From Solenopsis invicta (lineage: Eukaryota > Arthropoda > Insecta > Hymenoptera > Formicidae), in contig NC_052666.1 of assembly GCF_016802725.1 (NCBI RefSeq), positions 2,360,001-2,424,000 of the forward strand: a DNA stretch of 64,000 nucleotides, written 5' to 3'. The notes below the pieces were generated by a model. The model made no database searches, was not told where the DNA came from, and saw only the letters and a program-made list of their open reading frames with translations. Position numbers and translations under genes: made by a program. This document shows, piece after piece, positions 33,354 through 45,399 of this stretch; the first letter of the stretch is position 1; each line of letters opens with the position of its first letter.

Positions 33354-33800
33354 GATTGGACGGTCGACAGAGAATAGCCAATCAGGAGAAGGACAGCCGT
33401 GGATGCGTGTCGGAACGCAGAGTCGGAGAGAGGTCCCAGCCGTAGTAGTCTCGGAACGCCGCCTCGCCGAGTGGTCCCGACCGCAGTAGTCTCGGAACGC
33501 CAAGCAGACGAGCCGGCCCGCGGCGCAAGCGCAGAGCGACAGAAGGCCGGCTCGGAAGGAGAGGTTAGGACGCCGAAAGCACCGCGTCAAACCGCAAAAG
33601 AAAAGCAGAGGCAGCCCGGATGCACTCACCACGATGGCAGGAGTCAAGCGGAGGAGGCCTTGACCAAGCAAACTGCAACAAGCAGCCCCGCAGGGCAAAA
33701 GGCGGCAGAAAAGAAGCGAGAAAATAGCGGAGCAGAGGCAAAGCGCTGTCGATGGTACTCACGTGATCAGAGAGAGAGATTGTGAGATTTATGTAAAGAA

Positions 33801-35099
33801 CAAATTTTTTAGTCACTTAGAAAGTATATATAAAGGTGTATGTGTTCGTGTTGTGTATACATTGGCAGTTCCTGACAGTACTGGTGAGTTTATCGGCGCT
33901 TAATAGCGCCTAAGGCAGCTCCGGTCGTGTTAGAAGAGTTGCTTCTTCCTCGTTGTCTTGCGTCTTTCCGCTCTCAGACGTGCCGTGGTTGGCGGGCAGG
34001 AAGTCGGCGTTGGAGTATTAATGTCCGACTCTTCGGACTCGTCTCTGAGCGCACCTGTTTTACTGCTGGCCTGGACGATGATGGTGAGCTGCCTGACCGT
34101 AGGCAATGTTGTCTGGTTCGAAGCAGCAGTCCTCCGAGGAGTGCGTGGATCCACAGGCCACTGAGACTCCGACGTCGTTTAGAGTGAGAGTGGTATGAGC
34201 CTTCAAGACAGCGAGGCCGTGTCGAGTTCCAGGTCTCGCTGGATCGTTGGGATGACAGTCGCGATCGAGCAGGGAAGATGATTGCAGGCGTTTCCGCGGC
34301 AGAATCAGAAGATACTGCTTGGGCCACCGACTCCGCAGTGGAACCGGTTAATAAAGAGTGCAGAGTACTCGGAGAAAAAGGGTTACAACACTGCCTTTAT
34401 GCCGTGCAAAGCACTAGTCTATTCCTTTTACTCTTTGCCTCTCGCGCGACCCACAGTTTGTCGAGGAAAAATCTACAACAATCTGTAATACCGACGTCGA
34501 ATGAGTTCCACCGTCACTCCAGTTTTGCCTTAAGACTGTACTTGAGAATGTCTTGAAAATAAGTCTCGACTATGAATACGGGCCTATGATTTTATCGGCA
34601 GTGCTGCAAAATGGATGTGCTACGTAGTTCTAATTTCTAAAATGGATGTATTAGCGGTAGTGTACGGGAAATTTCTTCCGTTCCACCTAAAACACCGGGA
34701 TGGCCGCTTTCAGTTTTCTCTCCAGTTTCAAGATGTTTCTCTTTAGAAAAAGTCATTGTCCACCAATGATAAATTTCTCGCAATGAAATAATCTACTATG
34801 AAAATGTTTTTTAAAATTATAAATTGGTTGATTAAATTATAACAAAATAGTATATTTAAGTTTGTTACAAATCACGTATTATGTCGATTCATGAACATAA
34901 CAAATACAAAAGAATTATTTAATACTGCCGTTTCCAATAAATGCAAAAATGTTGTACGTAATTCAAAGAAGAAAATGGATTTTACTTCAATATGTTTATA
35001 AATTTCATAAGTATTTAGTTACATTTAATTAAAATTTATAAGAGATATAAGATATAATATGTAAAATATGTATATAAGATAGGATGTATATAAGATAGG
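33801..35099. other. Unassigned region upstream of the LINE
   Basis: TATATAAAGG at 33825-33834 on plus, followed by GC-rich DNA to about 34550, could be a promoter or LTR fragment. Overlapping open frames on both strands (for example plus 34282-34488 with RLIKSAEYSEKKGYNTAF) have no domain I recognise. From 34560 to 35099 the sequence is AT-rich without features. Confidence 0.3.
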
Positions 35100-35325
35100 A
35101 GAAACCCTCTAATAAGAATCGTGACACAAGGGGATCACTTTGGATTGATGTGATGTATTTGATTGGGATATGTGAATATAGACAGAGATATGTATATTAT
35201 ACAGAGAGGTACAATATATTTTCCTCTTCTTCTAATATATTTTTTTTCTGTCATGGATTTTTGAACAAATAACTACACTGTCTACAAAAATTGGCTTGTG
35301 TCGGGACTCTTATTAGAGGGTTTCT
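35100..35325 (+). mobile_element. Small inverted-repeat element (MITE-like), ~226 bp
   Basis: The ends are 30-bp inverted repeats with three mismatches: 35101-35130 begins gaaaccctctaataaga and 35295-35324 is its inverse. It has no coding capacity. The right terminal 16 bp (35311-35326) are repeated at 41733-41748, which marks the later insertion of the LINE between them. Confidence 0.65.
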
Positions 35326-35442
35326 AGTAGTAATAGTGGGTACTTTATTCCTTGCGGAGTACATTGCGGACTTCCGCTCTGCTTTCAACTTTTTTATTCA
35401 TTGCTTCTTTTACAACGCACGAGAGAGAGAGAGAAAAATCAC

Positions 35443-38400
35443 TCATCCATCCGCACCTCCACACTCATTCTTTGGACCTCCGTTTCCGCCGCTTTCTTCC
35501 ACCCTTTCCTCTCTTCCTTCTACACTCTCATTCATACCCAGCCACCCTCCTCCCTCCCGCATCTCCTCCAATTTTCTCATCCAAACTTCTCCCTCCCCCC
35601 TCTCACCTAAAACCTCTCCTACCATCTCCTGCCATCCCTTCTCCGTCCCCCAATCCGTGCATTCCTCCCATATATGCTCCCACGTTTCCTCTCCCCATCC
35701 ACATATCCTACACTTTCTTTTCTCTTTCTCTTCCCAGTATCTACCTCCTCTCATACCATCTCCTAACCTAAACCTTGCAATCCTTTTCCATCTTTCCTCT
35801 TTCCAATCCCTCTTCAAGTACTGCGGCACTCCCTTTCCCTTCACTCTGCTGTGCCATCTGTTGAACTTCGAGCTCCTAATTTTTTCCCACCTTTCCTCTT
35901 CCTGCCGCCTCCTCTCTCTTGCCACCACCTCTTCCCCCCTTAACCCGCCCTCTTCTCTCAACTTTTCTATCTTCTTGATCTTCCAGCTTTTTTCTTCATA
36001 GAAACTTCTTCTTTCTTCCTCCCATTTTCCCATCACCTTTCCCTCCTTCGCTCTACCTCTTATCTCCTCCCAACACAATCTTGCCAACTCCCCCCCTCCT
36101 CCTTCTCCCAGTTTCTTTTCATAACTCCATGCCCTCATTCCTGCCCTTCCCCTTAATTTTTCCCTCTGCATCTCCTCCCTTACCATGTACCCCGGTGTGT
36201 ACCTTCCCACCCCTATTACCCATTTCAAGTACCTGTCCTGTATCCTCTCTACCTTTTCCCTTTCTTTCCACCCCCAAATTTGTGCCCCATAGCTAACCAC
36301 CGTCCATAGCAACCTATCAAATAACCATATCCTTCTAGCCCAGTTCTTTCCAAATTTCCTTTTCCCTATTCCCCATACTTCTCTCATCACCACCGCTCCT
36401 TTTTTGACTCTCTCCTCTATATGTTCTTTCTGTCCCCTATTTGCCATCATCATGTAGTTCAAATATTTATACTTTTTCACTTCCTCTATTTCATTTCCTT
36501 TCCATTTCCATATTATCTTTTTCTGTCTCCCACCCCCTCTTCTACACCTCAACACTTTTGTCTTCTCCACATTTACTTCTAATCTTTTCTGTTCTACATA
36601 TTCTTCTAATGTTTTTATTAACCCTTTCATCCCTGCTTCATCCTCTGCCACCACCGCCACATCATCCGCATACGCCAGGGAATAAATTTTTCTTCCTTTT
36701 ACTTTTACTCCCTCCCATCCCCCCTTCTCCAATTCCTCATCCAAATCCGCTAGTAGTAGTGTGAACATGCATGGGCTCAACGGACATCCCTGTCTCACTC
36801 CTCTATTTGTCCAAAAGTTTCCCCCCTCTCTTTCCCCCACCCTTACTCTACTTATTGTTTCCTCCAAAACTTCCTCACCACCAGACTCTCTCTCTCACTC
36901 CTTTCCTCCTCATTGTCTGTACCAGTATCTCCCTATCCACCGAGTCACACGCTGCTTTCATATCCACGAACATAACTACTATTTTGCCTTTTGCTTCCGC
37001 TATTTTCTTATTTATTAAATAATTTAATACGTATATGTGATCTATCGTTCCTACCCCTCTCCTAAACCCCGTTTGACTCGGTGGTAATATCCCTTTATTT
37101 TCTACTTCTTCCCTCAATCTCTCCGCCAAAACCGCCGCGTACACTTTATACGCCGTTTGCGTAAGCGTAACCCCCCTATAGTCTTCTACCTTTTCTCCCT
37201 CCCCCTTTTTCACTATCGGTACCACTATCCCTTCTCTTCAATCTTCCGGCCATCCCTCTCCCTTCCACACTCTATTACATATCTCCCACAGCCATTCCCT
37301 TATTTCTTTTCCCCCATATTTCCATACTTCATTCGTAATCCCATCCCCTCCTGCCGCTTTTCCGTCCTTCAATCTCCTTATCGCCCTACCAATTTCCTCT
37401 TTACTAATCTCTTTTTCCTCCTCTACCCCTCTCCCCATTACCTCCCCTCTTATCCTCCACTCTACTCCCCCCAGCACCCCTCTAAAGTGTTTTTCCCAAT
37501 CCCCCATTTCAATCCCTTCCCTGACTCTCTTTCTCTTCCTCCTTCCTTTATTCACTACCTTCCACACGTCCTTTTCGGATCTTATTCCTTCTATATCCCT
37601 CTCCCATCTTTCCCTCTCCTTTTTCTTCTTCTCCTCACAATGTTCCCTGTACCTCTTTCTCATTTCTTTATATTTTTTCTCTTCTCCCCCTCTTTTCCTC
37701 CACCATTTTAACTCCTCCATAACTTCTCTTTTTCTATCCCTACATTCCTCATCCCACCATCCTCTTCGTTCCTTCTTCTCTTCCTTCTCTACTCTCTCTA
37801 ATGCCACTTCTACTTTTCTCTTCATTTTCCTCCAAACCTCCCCTACCCCCTCACCATCACTGTCCCTCTTCCCAAGGTATTCCTCAAATTTCTTTTTTCC
37901 CTTCTCCGTCCAAACCCCCCTTCCTCTCCCTTTCCTTTTCCCGGTCCTCTCTTCCCTCCGGCCTCCTCCCTCCACCCATACCGTTATCGGCTGATGATCG
38001 GAGTCTATCCAATCCTCCACCTTCATCTTTTCCACTTTCCTTGTCTCCTCATTTCCGATCACATAATCTATTACGGTCCCTCCCTTCCCTCCTGTATACG
38101 TCCATTCCCCCTCCTCATCCCCCTTTACGTTTCCATTCAATATTGACCATCCCAATTCTCCTATATAACCACATAGCTTTTTTCCCTCTCTATTCATCTT
38201 TTCATCCTTCGAGCTCCTCTTTCCCTGTTCTGCCCCTCCCTCTTCATCCTCACCTATTCTTCCCCCCTCTCTCCCCGTCCTAGCATTGAAATCTCCTCCT
38301 ATTAACACCCTCACCCCTTCCTCTCTGTCCTCCATCCACTCTCTCAGCCTTCCCATTTTTCCCTCCAAATCTCTATTTACATATACTCCTATTAGTCTCC

Positions 38401-38692
38401 ACCACTCTCCCCCAAAATTTACTTTTACTGCTTGTAATCCCTCCTCTTTTCTTTCCTTATCATCCTTTTCTCTCCCTATCCCTTCCCTTATCCCCACAAT
38501 CATTCCTCCCATTGCCCTCCCTTTCTTACTCTTCTTTGCCGCCTCTTGCACTTCCCACACGTATCCTTTTGGCAGCCATTTTCGAACTCTTTCCCATCCC
38601 TTCTTCTGTAACCAAGTCTCACTCAGGAACATCACATCCCATTCTTTTAGTCTCTCCCTGAAATCCTTCTCTTTATTTTCCATGCCTGCCAC
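35443..38692 (-). pseudogene. ORF2 of the purine-biased LINE: endonuclease, RT, zinc knuckle
   Basis: The frame 38692-37238 starts MAGMENKEKDF and shows DVMFLSETWLQKK, LIGGDFNARTGREGG and DSDHQPITVWVEGG, an APE-type endonuclease, then RAIRRLKDGKAAGGDGI (RT motif 0). The frame 37225-36875 has PIVKKGEGEKVEDYRGVTL and QTGFRRGVGTIDHI. The expected first catalytic motif reads FVDMKAACDSV. The frame 36867-35443 has GVRQGCPLSPCMFTLLLADL and SLAYADDVAVVAED, then a long Glu/Arg-rich C-terminus with a CCHC knuckle (CRICGWGEETWEHIWEEC). Breaks lie near 37230 and 36870 only. The clade is not certain. Confidence 0.82.
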
Positions 38693-38817
38693 ATTCCAAA
38701 AGCCTATTTTATACTTTTTGCTATCTTTTTTCTTATTCTTCCTCTTTTTCCTATGCTTCTCATTTTTTATATTTCCTTCTATTTCTCCCTCTCCCTTTCC
38801 CTCCGTCCACCTCCCTA

Positions 38818-39817
38818 CTAAAAATCCTCTTTCTCTTTTTCCACTCTTCTACCCTTCTCCATCCCCCCCTTCCATTCTCTTACTTCTTTTCCGTGCCATT
38901 CCCTCAACTCATCCTTAATCTCATCCCATACCCATAATTTCTCCTCAATCCATATTTTCATATAACCTACTCTTACTTTCCTACCTTCCCTCCTTATTCT
39001 TTCCGCTTTCTTCCTTATCCACCACTCTATCCTTCTCTCTTTTTCTGTCAGATCATCCACTATCCACTCCCTTCTTTCCCTCAGCTTTGCTTTTCCTTTC
39101 ATCACTTCAATTTTCTCCCCTACACTCGCTAATCTTACCCATTTCCCTTCCTTCCTTATCTTTTTTCCCTATACTCCTTATCCCTTCCACTCTCGCTGTC
39201 GCCCCCGTTGCCCCCACTATCTCTTCTATCTCTTTTCTTAACCCCTCTATTCCTTTCTCCTTAGCTTTCACTCCTTTTACTATTATATTTCTCTTCCTTT
39301 CTTCCCTTCTCCTCTTTTACCCCTCTAACTCTATTCTCTTCATCCTTTCTTCTAATTCCTTCATCTCTCCCTTTCTCCCTCTCTCCATCTGCTTTACCCC
39401 TTCCTCTTCCTTCCTTTCCTCATCCCCTTCCTCTTTCTCCTCCCTCCCCCTACCTTTCTCTGTCTCTTCCACTCTTTTCTCTAAACTGTCTAATCTTTTC
39501 CTCATTTCTTCCATCCATTCCCTCATCTCTGCTTTCCCCTCCTTCACCTCTCTTAATTCCGCTTTAATTTCCTTAAAACCCTCCCTTACTTCCCTTAATA
39601 TCTCGTTCAACCCCCCTTCTTCTTGCCTTTCCAGCTGTTTTTCCGACTGCTTTTCTAGCTGTTTTTCCGGCGATCTCAATACCTTTATACTTTTCTTAAA
39701 GATATCTGCCTGTAATGCATCTATCTCCTTCCTTTTCTCTCCTCTCTTAAACGCCGCTATCAGCGATAGACTATATGCTCTATCCCTCATCCCTTCTGCT
39801 TTGCTCGGTCTCCCCAC
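38818..39817 (-). pseudogene. ORF1-like coiled-coil protein of the purine-biased LINE
   Basis: The frame 39817-39317 starts MGRPSKAEGMRDRAYS and soon becomes a long Glu/Lys/Arg coiled coil (EKQLEKQSEKQLERQEEGG, EEMRKRLDSLEKRVEETEK). The frame 39105-38818 continues in charged helical sequence with several Trp (WVWDEIKDELREWHGKE). A frameshift lies between them near 39250. Position just 5' of ORF2 and coiled-coil content fit LINE ORF1. The extreme composition makes similarity unreliable. Confidence 0.6.
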
Positions 39818-39954
39818 CCTCCTCTTCTCTTCCCCTGTTCCCCCCTCTACTTCCCTTTCTCACTCCTTCCTTCCCTCCTTTCCTTCCTCCATCTCGTCTT
39901 TCCTCTAACCTGCCTACTTCCTATTCACGAGTTTATTTACTTGCAGTCGGGTTG

Positions 39955-40215
39955 TAAAAGGAAAACAAAAATTTCTTTTAAGTAATCTATATATATATAT
40001 ATATTTTTTTTTTGTAGAAAATATTTACTAGAAAATATGACTCTTTTATATTTAAGATGATCACTTTTACTCTAAAAAAAAAACAATTTAAACAAGTTTT
40101 ATAATATTTTAGTTTATTTTTATAATTATTATACCGCTGTAGCAAATGCAAAAATATAAAATCATATATTAAGATATTAAATCGGTTACTCAAACGTTAC
40201 TCTAATTCAAAATTT
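39955..40215. repeat. AT-rich segment interrupting the LINE 5' region
   Basis: An abrupt block of A/T-rich DNA with (TA)n and long A and T runs sits between two pyrimidine-rich stretches. The sharp change in composition suggests a small insertion. No terminal repeats were recognised. Confidence 0.4.
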
Positions 40216-40305
40216 TTCGCTACTGCACTTACTCTCTCCTGCTCTGCTTCTCACTTCTACCGCCCGATGTCGCTACCCTCCCTCTTTTCTGCTTTCTCTC
40301 TACAC

Positions 40306-41510
40306 TGTAACGACCGTGTTTCGCGCGCGGACGGTCGACGGTACAGGATCGGGCGCGAAAGGTCGCTTAGAGGAATTAGACGTTTCTTAAAGGTAGAAAA
40401 TATCAACGTGTTTATTCTACTTGACGTTGTTACATTGCCATCAGCGGTTGGACGGATGCGGTACAGAGCCTTGTGTTTGAACGCGCGGACGAACGTGTTA
40501 CAAACATGTAGAACTTAGATTTACAAGACGCGCGAACGGACGCGACACAAACGTAATTCTCCTAGACGCTCGGACGGACGCGATACAAATATATCCGGAG
40601 TTAAATCGGTTAAGCGCGCGGACGGACGTGACACAGAAATTCGGCTCGGCGTAGTCTATATACGCGGGAATCTATTTACAGGTTCACCTGTCGTGCGAGA
40701 CGCGGTTCGTGGAATTTAGTCGCGTGTTTTTCTGCGAATCCCGGCGGCCTTGTTTTTGTGGCCGTGTCGTTCGGTGGTAGCGCGGCGCGGGGAGCGGTGA
40801 GCGCGGTGCGTACACGGATCCGTGTTTCTTCGTCGGCTTCGTGGCGCGGACCGTCGCGAGGCGGTTAAGACCGCGAATGTTCGCCGGGGGACACCCCCTC
40901 ACGCCAAGTGCGCTTGGTGGAGGCACAGAGCACCGTACCCCCGTACGTGAGGTGGCGTCGGACTCGGGAGGCGGGGTGGATGGAGAATCGCCTTCGTGTC
41001 AAGTGACTTGACGGGGCCCAAGTGTACTTGAACCCTGGTTGACGAGTCGGGAAGCGGAGCTCGGGATCGGACTCGGAAGTGGCTGCCAGCTAAGTAACTT
41101 AGCGGAGACCGAGGCGCTCGATCTCAGTGACAACCTGGGGAGACTTCTGTTCGGCGGACCGGCCAGAAGCGGATCAGGTCCCTGCCTCCGGCGAACGTCG
41201 CCTTATATACCCGAGGATCGTGGTGAGGGGGATGCGCGGCGCGTTACGGCGGAGCGGTCCGGCGGCAGCATCCCCGCCACTCGATCTCGGGTCTCTCGCT
41301 CCGGACCACGCGCGCATATCGTGGCTACGGACGGCGCGGGAACGAGAGCGCGTGCGCGCGAAGATGAGAGCGCGGGAGCGATCGCTTGTTTGCTCCGATA
41401 TTCGTGTATTTATTAGGCGCTATGCGCCGTTTAACGGCCGTCCGGCGGATGTTCGGCCGGACGGTTAGGACGGTTTGGCGGTCCGGGGGGTTGGAAGGCG
41501 GTTCGTTACA
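40306..41510 (-). repeat. Solo LTR of a Gypsy-type element, minus orientation (1205 bp)
   Basis: Forward ends are TGTAACGACC and TTCGTTACA, flanked by the 4-bp duplication ACAC (40302-40305 and 41511-41514). Read on minus it starts TGTAACGAACCGC, with TATATAAGG at 41203-41209 and AATAAA at 40411-40416. These are the same order and nearly the same distances as in the solo LTR at 14659-15831, with near-identical first 13 bases. The GC-rich body holds short imperfect repeats of the caagtgacttg type. It is inserted in the 5' UTR of the purine-biased LINE. Confidence 0.85.
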
Positions 41511-41732
41511 ACACTCTAAACCTGCAAATCCCGTCCCAACCCTACTATCCCTCCTGTCTCCCTATTCTCTTCCCCCGGCCCTTTACCCTTATTCACCCTC
41601 TACCACCAGCCCCTTCCCTTTCCCTTCACCTCTTCGCACTCCACCACGTCTCACCCTATCCCCTAATACCTGTTTATCACTCGCACTCTCCACACACACA
41701 CGTCAGTCACTCCCGCTACCGGAAACGGAAGC

Positions 41733-41748
41733 TATTAGAGGGTTTCTA
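41733..41748 (+). repeat. Right copy of the LINE target duplication
   Basis: tattagagggtttcta, equal to 35311-35326. It is also the displaced right end of the small inverted-repeat element that starts at 35100. Confidence 0.7.
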
Positions 41749-43358
41749 CTCTCCTTATATATATTTTATTATTTTGAATAATTAATCTTTTATTTGCAAT
41801 TTTTCAGATTTGTTAAAAGAACATGAATGATAAAAGGTGAAGAAATTTAACAACATTAATAAAAATAATTATATGAAATTTAGATTTTATCTATTAGAAA
41901 TACAATATAGCAATCCACGGAAATACACTAATTATAATTATCTTATGTCAATAAAGTCAAAATAGAGAGGAAAAGAAACATTAAATTCAAAGAGAAATTC
42001 ATACATTTAAATATTATAATTAATTATATTCACGAAACTGTTACATTATTAGGTTATCGGATGAGTCTCAATCTATTCAAGAAACAGAAGATAAACTTAA
42101 AATTAGTAAATACGTATCGTTGGTAAGCTGATAATAAGAACGTCGTTTGTAGAAGAAAAAATGGCGTAGTTTCGTAATCCGATGAAAGAATTCGACATTC
42201 TCATCTCTATCTTTCTCGTCTTCTTTCTCTCTTTTTGATCGGCAACTTGCGTTAGAAGTCTCTATGAATCGGGTGAAATGAACGAATTAGAAGAAAAGAT
42301 TTATCTTTCTTCTCTCTTACTCTCACCGCCCGAGTGGCACTATATCATTGAACATAGAATAAGTAAAAAAAAATACCAAAGCCTGTGCTCTTGGTCACTT
42401 TCCCCCTCTCTCTCTCCTTTTTGTCCGAAAGACAGTAATTCACGCACGAATGGCTGATTGCGTTTGCACGTGCAATTCTAAGGAAAGCTTGTACTTTCTC
42501 TCACTCACTCCACCCGAACGGCAATGTGTTTTTCTCTCATTCGCTCCGCCCGAATGGCAATATAACTTTAAAGATATACTGAGAGTTCACGGTTTTCTCT
42601 TATTATGTTCAAAAAGGCTTGATTCATAAATAAAACTGAACTGTATTACTCGAAAAAGAGGGAAAACCGAATAACAACCAACAACGTCCGCTCGTCGCCA
42701 GGCAACCAAAAACTCGCGCCAACCTTATCTCTTCTGGTAGCGACATCGTCATGCAGGTCTATCACTCGATCAACTGCACGCACGAAACATGCCACGCGGG
42801 AAGTTTGAACAAGATTAGAACTAGGTATTATTGGCGATCCGAAATGATACAAATTGAGTGTTAACTTTCAAATAAATTCACTTAAGGGTTAAAATTATTT
42901 TAATACTTCGGACTGCCAATGCCTAGTTGGGTGTATTTTTTCGTAAGGGTTTTTTTGGGCGTTAACCCTCAATTGACGGTCCAGAATCACAGCCAAATTT
43001 GGGGGTTCTTTTTGAGAGTTTAACACTCAAATTTCAACGTTCTTCTTAAGTGTTTAACACTCAAACTTGAGGGTTTTTTTGCAAGGTTTGAATAAATAAA
43101 ATTAAAGTTTAAAGAAATAAAATTTTATTCAATTTGATTCAACATAAAAAAATCTTTGTACATCTTTAATATTTGAACAACGTAGTATTAAGTTGAAACG
43201 CTATGGAATTTTTTTTATAATTTTTTATACTTTGCAATTTAACGAGATACTGGAAGAGGATAGTGTATTATCACATTTTCATGAATTTGATTTTTGGTTT
43301 ACATTTTAAAATTATAAATAGCATCAGACGACAGATTTTTGCTGTGACATTAGTTGCT
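41749..43358. other. Intergenic sequence with short repeats
   Basis: No gene is supported. Three copies of a ~36-bp motif (tttctctca, then ccgcccgaatggca-type) lie at about 42310-42345, 42494-42530 and 42531-42567. The stretch 42850-43090 has several gtgttaa/ttaacac words in both orientations, perhaps a small decayed foldback element. Confidence 0.4.
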
Positions 43359-43466
43359 TTACCTAGTCACTAGGTCAAATTTCCATACTTTATTTGGCCC
43401 AATTTCTGACACATAAAGAGCTTTACCGTACGGACATACAGCGATGGCATGAGGCATTGTGAAAGT
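43359..43466 (-). CDS. Pal: Peptidyl-alpha-hydroxyglycine alpha-amidating lyase, last exon
   Basis: This exon of 36 codons follows an acag acceptor (43467-43470) and ends TAA at 43361-43359. It reads TFTMPHAIAVCPYGKALYVS then EIGPNKVWKF, the final blade of the PAL beta-propeller (MPHD...VWKF pattern in animals). It joins the exon at 45400-45512 in phase 0 across an intron of 1.9 kb. PAL finishes C-terminal amidation of neuropeptides in secretory granules, splitting the hydroxyglycine made by PHM. Upstream exons are not seen in this window. Confidence 0.8.
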   Translation of the reverse strand, partial: TFTMPHAIAVCPYGKALYVSEIGPNKVWKFDLVTR

Positions 43467-45399
43467 CTGTGGAAAATACAGTATACGGTTATTTTTATAA
43501 TAAATAGTAAAATATTAAAATAATTTTGAATGTTAATAATGGTCACTTTGGATTCTCAAATACATCAAAAATTTATATTGAACGTATATAAAAAGAAAAA
43601 AGGAATATTTCCGTTTTGAGAATATTTTTATTTCCGAAATGTTAAATATTGAAATAAGATTATATAATGTTAAATAAATAACTTGTTGAAGAACTTTGGA
43701 TATTTTTATCGAGAAAGATATATTCTCATTACGCTAAGGCCATATCGAATGCTATGTACGGTACGTATACTACCTTAACAAAAATAAAAATTGGAGTGAA
43801 AGTCGAATATAAAAGTAAACAATGGATCATGTTAAGGAAGCGTTGACACCTCGTTTACGCTTTTTATTTTCGACAGGACTGTAATCGCTATGTTTTCTAC
43901 ATTGAGTAATCAACCTAAAAATTATGTTTTGGATCAACATTTTTATTTACAATATAAGAACTACTTTTAAATATGTTTGAATATGAGTTTCAATTTCTCG
44001 GTACAAATTTTTTTATATATAGTTAAATATACTTATCATATCCCATACAGCACAAAACATTTTTAACATATTTTAAATAAAGATTTAAATATTTTTAAAA
44101 TAATTATATGTTCATTAGATCTTGTCCAATATTTTCAAAAATATTTTGGGAACATTTCATGTATACTGAAATGTATTCAATAAATTTACAAAATTTTTTA
44201 GTAATATTACTTCAAAAGGTATGTTTAAAAGATAATAAAAATGTTTTACAAAATATTTTAAAAATATTTTTATGTCCGCTAGGTTCTAGTAAAAGAAAAT
44301 TTTTAAAAACGTTAAATTTTATTAAAATTACTAAAATTACTTTTTATTTCAATCCGGAGTCCAATTTTGGGGAATTGTTTTCAAGAAAATATTCTCGTTG
44401 ACAAGAATGAAAAATCATATAATTCTACGTCTTTTATTCTATACTAAGATTTTTTTTAATTACAAAGTACACAACTTTAATATTCATCCAGCGGCAGTGC
44501 AGCATACTGCTCGAAAATCCAAATTATTTAATTAACATTTTTACTAGGTATAAAATATATTTTTGACAATATTTCTAATGTATTTTTAAAATAATTTAGC
44601 CACTTTTGTTTCCAAATTTTTTTTAAATATTGTCAAGATGTTTTTAGAATATTTCTCATAATATTTTTATTTTTAAAATGTTTTTAAAAATCTTACTATT
44701 TTTATGTTTTAAAACTTTTTCATAATATTGTTGAAACCTTTTTAAATTGTTTTTTGTAATATTTTTTTAAGACATTTTTTTAAAAAATTTTATGAACAAT
44801 TTTTCCTTTATTTTTTTTCTCGTGAAATTTAAATAACATTTTGTGCGTATGGGAGACATAAGAATATAAAATTATATATTTTTATATATAATTATATAGA
44901 GTGTATATAGCATATGCAGCTATCGCCAGACACTATATTGTTGATAAAAAAAATTTATTTTTTAAAACAGCGAAAATATAGGATATGTGGTACTTGTTAC
45001 GATCGTAGAATTATTTAATAATATTTTTTATCTGTGAAAAAGTAAAAAAGTAATAGAATAAAAAATAATATTTTCAAGAATTTAAATTTTTTAACATTAT
45101 TGTTATCAAAGTATTAAATTGTTTTCCAAATGACTATTATATCAAAATATAAAAATGTAACGTTTTACAGAAATTAAAATTATCAAATTCTTTTAAGGGG
45201 ATAAAATTATATTTAAGCAATATTATCATTGTTTAACATACATATGAGCAAGAATATAATTTCTTTTTTACATTTAAATGAAATACCATAAATGGGGGTT
45301 AATTAAAATAATTAGTTTTAATTAGATACTAATGTTTGAGAATGTTTTTTTTTGTGCAATAATTAATTATTACATCAGAAAAATAAGTGTAATACTTAC
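43467..45399 (-). other. Intron of the amidating-lyase gene
   Basis: It begins GTAAGT (reverse of 45394-45399) and ends acag. Very AT-rich, with many atatttttaaaa-like runs and no coding sequence. A 97-codon plus-strand frame at 44108-44401 is Lys/Asn/Phe-rich noise. Confidence 0.7.

Larger units (their letters stand above)
28594..33800 (-). mobile_element. Non-LTR retrotransposon with PHD-finger ORF1 (CR1/L2-like)
   Basis: About 5.2 kb on minus: ORF1 (33353-32136), ORF2 with APE-type endonuclease and RT (32092-29289, several frameshifts), a 3' UTR with an 81-bp tandem repeat, and a terminal (CAGT)n microsatellite at 28594-28620. A microsatellite tail instead of poly-A and the RT box YADDLQIY fit the CR1/L2 group, though the exact clade is not certain. 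The 5' UTR carries a short repeat of cagtagtctcggaacgcc type around 33440-33505. Reading is well preserved, so insertion was fairly recent. Confidence 0.82.
35327..41732 (-). mobile_element. Purine-strand-biased non-LTR retrotransposon, nested
   Basis: The LINE is flanked by a 16-bp direct repeat, tattagagggtttcta (35311-35326 and 41733-41748), read as its target duplication. Its coding strand is extremely purine-rich, so the plus strand is almost all C and T from about 35440 to 39900, and again at 40215-40305 and 41515-41730. Those last two blocks share the composition and are its 5' UTR, interrupted by an AT-rich segment (about 39955-40215) and a solo LTR (40306-41510). ORF1-like and ORF2 parts lie on minus. 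The 3' end has AATAAA just before the duplication and no poly-A. Confidence 0.75.

Noticed and set aside
32136..33698. 520-residue ORF1 starting at 33698
   Set aside because: The first 115 residues are Leu/Cys-rich translation of the 5' UTR; the zinc module starts right after the ATG at 33353.
35291..36001. Pro/Ser/Leu-rich plus-strand proteins over 35.3-39.9 kb
   Set aside because: They are antisense to the endonuclease and RT of the purine-biased LINE.
44108..44401. 97-residue plus-strand protein in the lyase intron
   Set aside because: Lys/Asn/Phe/Ile-rich product of AT-rich DNA; no domain and no splice context.
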